DNA from: Bacteroidales bacterium | GTDB lineage: Bacteria > Bacteroidota > Bacteroidia > Bacteroidales > P3 | Length of the DNA stretch: 59,830 nucleotides | Reading direction: 5' to 3' | NCBI GenBank assembly: GCA_017454015.1 | Contig: JAFTDW010000030.1 | Coordinates: 1 to 59,830 of the forward strand | Shown: piece by piece, positions 1 through 6,874 of the stretch | Layout of the letters: each line of letters opens with the position of its first letter | Numbering within the stretch: the stretch's first letter is position 1 | Notes under the pieces: model-generated | The model's database searches: none | What the model was told of the DNA's origin: nothing | The model's input: the letters and a program-made list of their open reading frames with translations, nothing else | Program-made: the position numbers and the translations under genes

Positions 1-606
1 AACGAGTTCGGCTATGGTGGCCTTGTCGTCGATAACCCAGAAGCGGTGCCCAAAGCCATCTTCCTTGGCGATGAAGTCATAGATGGGTTTCTTGGCGGTG
101 ATGCCGGCAACGATCTCGTCGATGCGGGCCACGGCGGGGTAGGCGAAGAAAACGGGTTCCACGTTGGCATTGGTTATACGCACGTGTTTCATGCGGTCTT
201 CCTCTTTGTCCTTGCGGGTGAGCTCGTGTTTCTTGATGACTTTGTTCACGTAGTCCTCACTGTATGCGCAGGCCACAATGCCGTACTGCCATTTGGCGTT
301 GGCATCGGTGGGGTTCATGCTCTGGGCATATATGTAGAGCTTCTCCTCCTCGTCCTTGACAAGCCAGCCAAGGTCTTTGAACAGGTTGTAGTTCTTCACC
401 ACTTGGAGGTAGACCTCGGGCGAATGTTCGTCGGTGCCTTTGGGCAGGTCTATCTCGGCTTTGGTAACGTGAAGAAGGCTGTAGGGGTTGCCCTCGCATT
501 CAACGCGAGCCTCTTCGGAATTCAGCACGTCGTAGGGACGCGAAGCCAGTTTCTCGACAATGTCGACGGGCGGCCTAAAGCCCTTGAAAGGTTTGATTAC
601 GCTCAT
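1..606 (-). CDS. DUF1015 family protein, 3'-truncated by window edge
   Basis: This is the first 202 codons of a gene that runs off the left edge of the window; no stop is seen. The ATG is at 604-606. The N-terminus contains FRPP, ASRPYDVLNSEEAR and NPYSLLH, which I recognise as the start of the DUF1015 family, about 410 residues long when complete. The biochemical function of this family is not established; members are soluble and often sit near serine biosynthesis genes. The gene lies 29 bases downstream of pta on the same strand and is probably co-transcribed with it. The position normally held by acetate kinase (ackA) after pta is occupied by this gene. Family call is confident, function unknown. 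Confidence 0.8.
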   Translation of the reverse strand, partial: MSVIKPFKGFRPPVDIVEKLASRPYDVLNSEEARVECEGNPYSLLHVTKAEIDLPKGTDEHSPEVYLQVVKNYNLFKDLGWLVKDEEEKLYIYAQSMNPTDANAKWQYGIVACAYSEDYVNKVIKKHELTRKDKEEDRMKHVRITNANVEPVFFAYPAVARIDEIVAGITAKKPIYDFIAKEDGFGHRFWVIDDKATIAELV

Positions 607-635
607 GATTTTGGTTGTTAAATTTTTCTCTGTGA

Positions 636-1640
636 TTATTTGCTGGCGGCTTGCATGGCGGTGATGGCCACCACGTTGACGATGTCCTCCACGGAGCATC
701 CACGGCTGAGGTCGTTGATAGGCGCTGCCATACCTTGCATCACGGGGCCTATGGCCTCGGCACCGGCGAGACGCTGTACCAGCTTGTAGCAGATGTTACC
801 GCTCTGAAGGTCGGGGAATACCAGCACGTTGGCTTTGCCGGCGATGTCGCTGCCCGGAGCCTTGCTGGCGCCAACCTTCGGTACGATGGCGGCGTCGGCC
901 TGCAGCTCGCAGTCGAGCTTCACCTCGGGGTCGAGCTCATGGGCCAGGCGTCCGGCCTCGATGACTTTGTCGACCAGCTCATGCTTGGCACTGCCTTTGG
1001 TGCTGAAGCTCAGCATGGCAACCTTGGGGTCTTTGATGCCGGCGATGGCCTTGGCGGTCTTGGCACTGGTGACGGCTATCTGGGCCAGCTGCTCGGCAGT
1101 GGGGCAGGGGGTGGCTGCGCAGTCGGCAAAGACAAAGATGCCGTTGTCGCCGTAGGTGGTGTCTTTGAGTATCATGACGAAAGCACCGCTCACCACGCTT
1201 ATGCCTGGCAGGGTCTTGACAATCTGGAAGGCGGGACGCAGCACGTCGCCCGTGGCGTTGCGGGCACCGGCAACCTCGCCGTCGGCTTCGCCGCACTTGA
1301 TAAGCATGCAGGCAAGGTAGAGAGGATCCTCAACAAGGCGCAGAGCCTCCTCTTTGGTGAGACCTTTGCTCTTGCGTATCTCGCACAGTTGCTCGGCGTA
1401 GAAGTCTTTCTTGGGGTTGTTGGTCTGGTCGATGATAGTGGCCTTGTCGATGTTCTTGAGGCCGAATTTAGCCACGAGTTCCTTTATCTCGTCGGCTTTG
1501 CCGATAAGGGTGAGGTCGGCAATGCCTTCGGAGAGGATAATGTCGGCGGCCTTGATTGTACGCTCCTCGGTGCCTTCTGCAAGGACTATGTGCTTGTGGG
1601 CTGCTTTGGCGTTGGAGCGGATTTGTTCCATCAGTGTCAT
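636..1640 (-). CDS. pta: Phosphate acetyltransferase
   Basis: A cytosolic enzyme of 334 residues that interconverts acetyl-CoA and acetyl phosphate, the CoA-releasing half of the acetate fermentation route. The length and sequence fit the short single-domain Pta/PTA_PTB family: AEGTEERT near residue 22, CGEADGEVAGA near 117, KVGASKAPGSDIAGKANVLVFPDL split over residues 258-282, and the GPVMQGMAAPINDLSRGCSVEDIV C-terminal signature. The start ATG is at 1638-1640. Upstream, 87 bases separate it from the exported protease gene on the same strand, and DUF1015 follows after 29 bases. Acetate kinase is not in view, so whether acetyl phosphate goes to ATP synthesis through a distant ackA cannot be told. 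Confidence 0.95.
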   Translation of the reverse strand: MTLMEQIRSNAKAAHKHIVLAEGTEERTIKAADIILSEGIADLTLIGKADEIKELVAKFGLKNIDKATIIDQTNNPKKDFYAEQLCEIRKSKGLTKEEALRLVEDPLYLACMLIKCGEADGEVAGARNATGDVLRPAFQIVKTLPGISVVSGAFVMILKDTTYGDNGIFVFADCAATPCPTAEQLAQIAVTSAKTAKAIAGIKDPKVAMLSFSTKGSAKHELVDKVIEAGRLAHELDPEVKLDCELQADAAIVPKVGASKAPGSDIAGKANVLVFPDLQSGNICYKLVQRLAGAEAIGPVMQGMAAPINDLSRGCSVEDIVNVVAITAMQAASK

Positions 1641-1727
1641 AATGCGTTTTTATTTTTAGGTTAAAATTTTTCTGGACTTTCCTGATATTATCTGTCTTGG
1701 TCTTTGGGTTTAGGTAGGGGAGGGGGG

Positions 1728-3422
1728 CTACAGTTTTATTATAGTGTGGCTGTAGGTGTGTCCGTTGCAGTCGAGCTGGAGGCGGTATGTGCCGGCTGGA
1801 ATGGTTGAGACGTTTATTTGTTGTGCCGTGGTGGTGAGTATGGTGGTGCCCTCGCACACGGTGCGTCCGCTGAGGTCGCATATACGGTAGTTGGCTCTAC
1901 CTATCTCGTCTATTTTCAAGTTTATGCGGTCTTTTGAGGGGTTGGGGTATATGAGCATCTGCCGTTCCTCTTCGGCGACGTCGATGTCGACGGGGCTATA
2001 GTCGTAGTTTATGCCTTCGAGGCGGGTGGGGTTGGTGCCGTCAGGGTCGAGCCAGTCGCGCAGGCGTGTGCTGCTGGAGCCACCGCCGGTCCACGAGTTG
2101 AACATGCGTCCGTAAAGGTCGTAGCCGCCAGGCAGGTTGTTGCTGTAGTTGCACTTGCTTGTGCCTCCCTGCAGCTGGCCAATGATAAGGCCGTTGTTGC
2201 CAAAGAGCGGCGAGCCCGACGAACCACCCTCGGTAACGCCTTTATTGCTCGTGCCCGAATACCAGTATACATACCAGAAACGAGTGTATCCGCCCGAGGT
2301 GCCTTGCGATATGCTGCGAGGGATGCTAATCTTCTTGTATGCTCCGCCGGGGTGGTGTATGCCGCATCCCGGAGTGACCGAGCTGACATTGGAGCGATCC
2401 CAGCCTGCAAAGTAGGCTTTGTAGCTGTTGGGCACGGAGCGGTTCATCTGCAACAGCAGGAAGTCCGAGCCGTATGTCATGGCGTATTTTGCCTTGATGG
2501 TGGCACCGGTGACCGACTGGTTGTAAACGCCGGTGCGTCCTGCGCAGGTGTTGGTTTGGTAATTGAAGTAGAACACCCAGCGGGTCACTGTCATGTCTTC
2601 CTGGCAGTGGTTGGCGGAGAGGATGTATGGGGTCTTGTCTTTCTTGGTATTGTTGATGAGGGCTCCGGAGCATACGTAGCTGTAGGTGCCGTCGGATAGC
2701 GAGATGCAAACCACGGAGCGTATCTGGTCGCGCCAGTTGTCGCCCTCTTCGCACACCACGTTGATATGGCAGTTGCCGTCGCTTTCACCGTGTGGGTCTT
2801 TGCTGTCGTTATAGCCTAACCCGAGTATGTCGGTGTTGAAGAGCTCTTTGTAGCCGTGGTATATACGGCAGAGATGAAGGTGTCCTTGTCCTGCGACATT
2901 TGCGGGCTCGTGGTATTCAATGCGGCACTCGCTGCCAGGTATTTCCTGTGTGTAGAAGCGTCCGCCCTCAAGGGTGTCCTCGGCAATGTAGCTGCCCAGC
3001 ACAAATTCGCCGGTGGCATCGTAGATATAGAGCGTGGCACCTTCGGGCAACTCAAAACGGTCAAAATCGAGAGACATATGCTTGGCACCCGGTGAGGTGA
3101 TGGCAATGCGCCACACGTGTGTGCCGTCGGCAAGCACGCTGACGGTGCCGTCGGTGCGGTTGTCAATGGATACCGACTGCGCTTTTGATATGCGCATGGG
3201 GTGGGAACCCTTCACCATGTCGATGTCCTGCTGCAGCAACTCCTGGTTGTCTATCGTGGGTAGTGTAACGTTGGCTATGTCGCTTTTGGGCCACGCATGG
3301 TTGAACATAGGCTCGCCGCCATGACTGTATTGGGCTTTCGTCGCATTGGGGGTGAGGATAGCTATGCAAAATACAGCCAAGATAATGAATGGGTTTTGTA
3401 CATCATTTTTTTTGTTTGTCAT
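1728..3422 (-). CDS. Exported trypsin-like serine endopeptidase with T9SS type A tail
   Basis: A 564-residue secreted protease resembling lysyl endopeptidase (chymotrypsin fold, S1-like). Residues 1-31 form a signal peptide ending ATKAQ. A propeptide-like region follows (to about 210), then the protease domain. The catalytic triad is visible: His272 in SANHC, Asp320 in YGSDFLLL and Ser402 in EGGSSGSPLF. Cys residues around the His and N-terminus of the domain suggest disulfides. The last about 75 residues (MLIYPNPSKDRINLKI ... GTYRLQL ... TIIKL) are a Por secretion-system tail, so it should cross the outer membrane through the T9SS and be released or anchored. It is transcribed leftward from the palindromic divergent promoter at 3485-3535. 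Substrate specificity is inferred only. Confidence 0.87.
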   Translation of the reverse strand: MTNKKNDVQNPFIILAVFCIAILTPNATKAQYSHGGEPMFNHAWPKSDIANVTLPTIDNQELLQQDIDMVKGSHPMRISKAQSVSIDNRTDGTVSVLADGTHVWRIAITSPGAKHMSLDFDRFELPEGATLYIYDATGEFVLGSYIAEDTLEGGRFYTQEIPGSECRIEYHEPANVAGQGHLHLCRIYHGYKELFNTDILGLGYNDSKDPHGESDGNCHINVVCEEGDNWRDQIRSVVCISLSDGTYSYVCSGALINNTKKDKTPYILSANHCQEDMTVTRWVFYFNYQTNTCAGRTGVYNQSVTGATIKAKYAMTYGSDFLLLQMNRSVPNSYKAYFAGWDRSNVSSVTPGCGIHHPGGAYKKISIPRSISQGTSGGYTRFWYVYWYSGTSNKGVTEGGSSGSPLFGNNGLIIGQLQGGTSKCNYSNNLPGGYDLYGRMFNSWTGGGSSSTRLRDWLDPDGTNPTRLEGINYDYSPVDIDVAEEERQMLIYPNPSKDRINLKIDEIGRANYRICDLSGRTVCEGTTILTTTAQQINVSTIPAGTYRLQLDCNGHTYSHTIIKL

Positions 3423-3484
3423 ATCTTGCTTGTTTTTATAATTTTGGTTTGATTAGTGTTTGTTAGTTAGGGTCTCTTTAAACG

Positions 3485-3535
3485 TGCAAAAGTACGATTT
3501 TTTTTGCGGATGACAAAAAAAATCGTACTTTTGCA
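3485..3535. promoter_or_regulatory. Palindromic divergent promoter pair
   Basis: A perfect 21-bp inverted repeat (3485-3505 and 3515-3535) with a 9-base centre. Each arm carries a TACTTTTG -7 element (plus strand 3526-3533; minus strand 3494-3487), and each -33 TTTG spans an arm/centre border (plus 3503-3506, minus 3517-3514). The spacing is 19 bases in both directions, matching the Bacteroidota consensus. It should drive glyQS to the right and the exported protease to the left. Since the two -33 to -7 regions lie on the same DNA, the polymerases cannot sit on both at once. Confidence 0.85.
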
Positions 3536-3596
3536 AAACAAAAAAACAAACGTTAATAATTATAAGTTCCATTTCATGAGTCGTTTTCTGGCTGCG

Positions 3597-3627
3597 GCAG
3601 TGTAAGCAAGCTTCCACTGCTCTTGCT
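3597..3627 (+). promoter_or_regulatory. glyQS leader with two mutually exclusive hairpins
   Basis: The glyQS leader from the predicted start near 3540 to the ATG at 3732 is about 190 bases and holds no ORF of note. Within it, GCAGTG (3597-3602) pairs with CACTGC (3615-3620), while AGCAAG (3605-3610) pairs with CTTGCT (3622-3627). The arms interleave in the order A-B-A'-B'. The single base between A' and B' is too short to make an easy pseudoknot, so the two stems are probably alternatives. A regulatory role is inferred. Confidence 0.45.
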
Positions 3628-3731
3628 GAACAAAAACGTTCTAAAATTTTAAGTTATAAGTGGTGACAAAAGCCGTTGTCTTGCGGATGTCATTTATGGC
3701 TTGGAAATAATACATTAAAACCAAAAACACT

Positions 3732-5249
3732 ATGGCTAATCAGGAAGAACTCTTCAAAAAAGTTGTGGCTCATGCCAAAGAGTATGGTTTCATATTCCCG
3801 TCGAGCGAGATTTACGACGGCCTCGGGGCTGTCTACGACTACGGTCAGCTCGGCGTTGAACTCAAAAACAATATCAAGCAGTATTGGTGGCGCTCCATGG
3901 TACAATTCCACGAGAACATCGTGGGACTCGACTCCGCCATATTCATGCACCCTCGTATATGGAAAGCCTCCGGCCATGTCGACGCTTTCAACGATCCGCT
4001 CATTGACAACCGCGACTCCAAGAAACGCTACCGCGCCGACGTACTCATCGAAGACCACATGGCCAAGATAGAGGACAAGATAAACAAAGAATGCGAGAAA
4101 GCCCACAAGCGTTTCGGCGAAGCTTTCGACCGCCAGCAGTTTGTCACCACCAACGCCCGGGTGCTCGACTACCAGCGTCAGATTGACGAAATACGTGCCC
4201 GCTACGCGGAACTGATGAACGCCAACGACCTCGACGGCCTCAAGCAACTGATTCTCGACCTCGGCATTGTTTGCCCCATATCTGGCACCCGCAACTGGAC
4301 TGATGTACGCCAGTTCAACCTCATGTTTGCCACCAAGATGGGTTCGGTCATAGACGACTCCGACACGCTCTACCTGCGCCCCGAGACGGCTCAGGGTATC
4401 TTTGTCAACTTCCTTAACGTCCAGAAGTCGGGCCGTATGAAGATACCTTTTGGCATCGCACAGATAGGCAAGGCGTTCCGCAACGAGATAGTGGCTCGCC
4501 AGTTCATCTTCCGTATGCGCGAGTTCGAGCAGATGGAGATGCAGTTCTTTGTGCGTCCGGGCTCGGAACTGGAGTGGTTCAATTACTGGAAGGAGGAGCG
4601 TCTGCGCTGGCACCTCGCCTTGGGCATACCGCGCGAGAAATACCGCTACCACGACCACGAGAAACTTGCCCACTACGCTAATGCAGCCACCGACATCGAG
4701 TTTGAGTTCCCGTTTGGTTTCAAGGAACTGGAGGGTATCCATTCCCGCACCGATTTCGACCTCAAGCGCCACAGCGAGTTCAGTGGTAAGAAGTTGCAGT
4801 ATTTCGATCCCGACCTCAACGAGAGCTATACTCCTTATGTTATCGAGACGTCGATAGGTCTCGACCGCACTTTCCTTGCCATCTTCAGCCATGCATTAAT
4901 GGAGGAGACTCTCGAAGACGGCTCTACACGCACCGTGCTCAACCTGCCGCCAATGCTTGCCCCCTACAAGGCCGCAGTGCTTCCGCTGGTGAAGAAGGAC
5001 GGACTGCCCGAGAAAGCCCGAGAGATTGTCGACTTGCTGAAAAATCACTACATGGTGCAGTATGACGAAAAAGATGCCATCGGCCGCCGCTATCGCCGTC
5101 AAGATGCCATAGGCACTCCGTTCTGCATCACTGTCGACAACGACACACTCGCCGACGGCTCGGTCACTGTGCGCCGTCGCGACACCATGCAGCAAGAGCG
5201 TATGCCTATCGACAATCTCTTGATGTACATCCACAACAACACACATTAA
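3732..5249 (+). CDS. glyQS: Glycyl-tRNA synthetase (alpha2 type)
   Basis: A 505-residue cytosolic class II synthetase that charges tRNA-Gly. It is the single-chain dimeric type found in Bacteroidota, archaea and eukaryotes, not the GlyQ/GlyS tetramer. The N-terminal FPSSEIYDGLGAVYDYG block is motif 1 context; motif 2 is GKAFRNEI...FRMREFEQME near residues 235-260; motif 3 is ETSIGLDRTFLA near 371; and the anticodon-binding domain covers about 400-505. The start is ATG at 3732 (MANQEELF). It has its own promoter in the palindrome at 3485-3535 and a long, possibly structured leader. Nothing in the sequence looks damaged. Confidence 0.96.
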   Translation: MANQEELFKKVVAHAKEYGFIFPSSEIYDGLGAVYDYGQLGVELKNNIKQYWWRSMVQFHENIVGLDSAIFMHPRIWKASGHVDAFNDPLIDNRDSKKRYRADVLIEDHMAKIEDKINKECEKAHKRFGEAFDRQQFVTTNARVLDYQRQIDEIRARYAELMNANDLDGLKQLILDLGIVCPISGTRNWTDVRQFNLMFATKMGSVIDDSDTLYLRPETAQGIFVNFLNVQKSGRMKIPFGIAQIGKAFRNEIVARQFIFRMREFEQMEMQFFVRPGSELEWFNYWKEERLRWHLALGIPREKYRYHDHEKLAHYANAATDIEFEFPFGFKELEGIHSRTDFDLKRHSEFSGKKLQYFDPDLNESYTPYVIETSIGLDRTFLAIFSHALMEETLEDGSTRTVLNLPPMLAPYKAAVLPLVKKDGLPEKAREIVDLLKNHYMVQYDEKDAIGRRYRRQDAIGTPFCITVDNDTLADGSVTVRRRDTMQQERMPIDNLLMYIHNNTH

Positions 5250-5263
5250 TAATAAAAAAAATT

Positions 5264-5287
5264 GCAATCCCGTTGCTACGGGATTGC
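5264..5287 (-). terminator. Hairpin with T-run on the minus strand, downstream of glyQS
   Basis: GCAATCCCG (5264-5272) pairs with CGGGATTGC (5279-5287) around a 6-base loop. An A-run at 5254-5261 precedes it on the plus strand, so the classical stem-plus-U-tract arrangement reads leftward. No minus-strand gene ends here, so it may stop antisense transcription entering glyQS. On the plus strand it could simply stabilise the glyQS 3' end. Confidence 0.5.
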
Positions 5288-5313
5288 GAAACAACAAATA
5301 AATCAACAAGGAA

Positions 5314-5757
5314 ATGAAGCATTTTTCCCTGAAAATCATAGCCTTTGCCATGTTGTTTGTTCCACTCGCAGCTCTCAACGCCCAAGAGTGCCACAAGTCA
5401 TGTGCAGGTCATGCTGGCTGTCCTCACCATGCTGCTGCGCAACAGGGTGTGAAGCAGAAAGCAGATGAGCAGCAGGTCTCTGAGGTCGTGGCTCATCTTC
5501 TCTCCAAGCGCACCGACGAGGAACGGCAGACAGTGGCGCGCAGTTTTGTGCGCCGTCTCAACATGGGCACTGACCAGGTGGTGCGTTTCGCCAAGACTTT
5601 CAAGTCCGAAGGCGAGGCTCTCAAGTTCCTGCGCTATGCCTCGGCATACGTCATCGACCCCCAGAATTTCCACAAGGCATCGGATACCTTCACCTCTGAG
5701 GCCTATCGCAACGAATTTCTTAGCGTTTTCGGTAAGCCAGGCGCAGAGGGCAAATAA
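5314..5757 (+). CDS. Small exported protein of unknown function
   Basis: A 147-residue protein with a clear signal peptide (MKHFSLKII... ALNAQ, about 24 residues), so it is periplasmic or surface-exposed. After the signal comes a Cys/His-rich stretch (ECHKSCAGHAGCPHH) that could bind a metal or form disulfides, then a basic helical region without further Cys (about residues 50-147). I do not recognise a family. The ATG at 5314 lies 64 bases after the glyQS stop, past the 5264-5287 hairpin, and endonuclease IV begins 67 bases downstream. No promoter consensus is evident, so it may be co-transcribed with glyQS. Confidence 0.65.
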   Translation: MKHFSLKIIAFAMLFVPLAALNAQECHKSCAGHAGCPHHAAAQQGVKQKADEQQVSEVVAHLLSKRTDEERQTVARSFVRRLNMGTDQVVRFAKTFKSEGEALKFLRYASAYVIDPQNFHKASDTFTSEAYRNEFLSVFGKPGAEGK

Positions 5758-5824
5758 CACAGTGTTTGCGCTTGCCGAGGCGAGAAGCCGAAGGTCGCAA
5801 AGAAACCAAACAATACCACAGACC

Positions 5825-6670
5825 ATGACCAAATACATAGGAGCCCACGTCAGTGCCTCTGGCGGTGTGTGCAATGCCATACTGGCCGCCGAGGCTATCG
5901 GTGCCAATGCCTTTGCCCTTTTTACACGCAACCAGCGCAGTTGGGTCAGCAAACCGCTGGACGCACAAGAGGTTGCGGCTTTCAAGCAGTTGCTTGTAGA
6001 GCGTGGCTTCGACAGCCGCTATGTGCTGCCCCACGACAGTTACCTTATCAATCTTGGCTCGCCCGACGAGGAGACGTTGCAGAAGAGCCGCGCCGCATTC
6101 CTCGACGAGATGAGTCGTGCCCAACAGTTGGGTCTCCAGTTGCTCAATTTCCACCCGGGCAGCCATCTTGGCAAAATAAGCGAGGAAGAATGCCTCGACC
6201 AGATAGCGCGCGAAATCAACAATGCACTGGCGCATACCAGCGGTGTCACCGCAGTGATCGAGAATACGGCGGGACAGGGAACCAACCTCGGATTTAAGTT
6301 CGAGCAGATTGCGCGTATCATTGGCGGTGTCGACGACAAGAGCAGGGTAGGGGTGTGTATCGACACATGCCACACCCTTGCCGCAGGCTACGACTTCACC
6401 ACCGACATGGGGTATGACTTCTGCATGGACGAGTTCGAGCAGCACATTGGCTTCAAGTATCTGCGGGCCGTGCACCTCAACGACAGCAAGAAAGGTGTGG
6501 GGTCGCACGTCGACCGCCACGAAACCCTCGGCAACGGCTGCCTCGGTCAACCATTTTTTGAGCGTTTCATGCGCGACCCACGCTTTGACGACATGCCAAT
6601 AATCCTCGAAACCCCAGACCCCCTCCGCTGGCCCGACGAGATACGCTGGCTAAGGAGTTTGATGAATTAG
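5825..6670 (+). CDS. nfo: Deoxyribonuclease IV (AP endonuclease)
   Basis: A 281-residue cytosolic enzyme that cleaves DNA at abasic sites in base excision repair, using three metal ions in a TIM barrel. The zinc ligands expected for the family are in place: His in NFHPGSHLG, Glu in IENTAGQG, Asp and His in CIDTCHTLAAGYD, the HLNDSKKGVGSHVDRHE block, and Glu in ILETP near the end. An in-frame open stretch continues upstream to 5465, but the family N-terminus (KYIGAHVSASGG) begins at the ATG at 5825, and the extension overlaps the preceding gene, so 5825 is the start. A promoter-hairpin-terminator unit follows at 6712-6809. Confidence 0.95.
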   Translation: MTKYIGAHVSASGGVCNAILAAEAIGANAFALFTRNQRSWVSKPLDAQEVAAFKQLLVERGFDSRYVLPHDSYLINLGSPDEETLQKSRAAFLDEMSRAQQLGLQLLNFHPGSHLGKISEEECLDQIAREINNALAHTSGVTAVIENTAGQGTNLGFKFEQIARIIGGVDDKSRVGVCIDTCHTLAAGYDFTTDMGYDFCMDEFEQHIGFKYLRAVHLNDSKKGVGSHVDRHETLGNGCLGQPFFERFMRDPRFDDMPIILETPDPLRWPDEIRWLRSLMN

Positions 6671-6711
6671 ATTGTGCTTTATATGGTTGCGTCGTTTATA
6701 ATGCAATTATA

Positions 6712-6744
6712 TTTCGCACAAATGGAATATAAATCGTAACTTTG
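6712..6744 (+). promoter_or_regulatory. Promoter of the candidate small RNA
   Basis: TAACTTTG at 6737-6744 is a full match to the Bacteroidota -7 element; TTTC at 6712-6715, 21 bases upstream, is a near match to TTTG. Transcription should begin near 6751. Confidence 0.6.
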
Positions 6745-6750
6745 CAAACT

Positions 6751-6809
6751 GAAACCGTCAGGCATTAAGTGCGGGATTGGCGTCCTGCGAACTATGCCTG
6801 ACGTTTTTT
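6751..6809 (+). ncRNA. Candidate small RNA of about 60 nt ending in a terminator
   Basis: The transcript predicted from the promoter at 6712-6744 would be almost entirely one hairpin. CGTCAGGCAT (6756-6765) pairs with ATGCCTGACG (6794-6803). Inside, AGTGCGGGA (6768-6776) pairs with TCCTGC (6783-6788) and, after a 2-base bulge, ACT (6791-6793), with one G-U pair. TTTTTT follows at 6804-6809. There is no ORF in it. It could also be read as the nfo terminator; the separate promoter between nfo and the hairpin is what argues for an independent RNA. No known RNA family is recognised. Confidence 0.5.
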
Positions 6810-6874
6810 GCATACCCGGTAGCGTGTGCGATTTGTAGGAAATGACGGCGAACAGGTGCAATAAGATTCCCTGT

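Noticed and set aside
5465-5824. 120-residue N-terminal extension of endonuclease IV
   Set aside because: It overlaps the preceding exported-protein gene in another frame and the enzyme family starts at the ATG at 5825.
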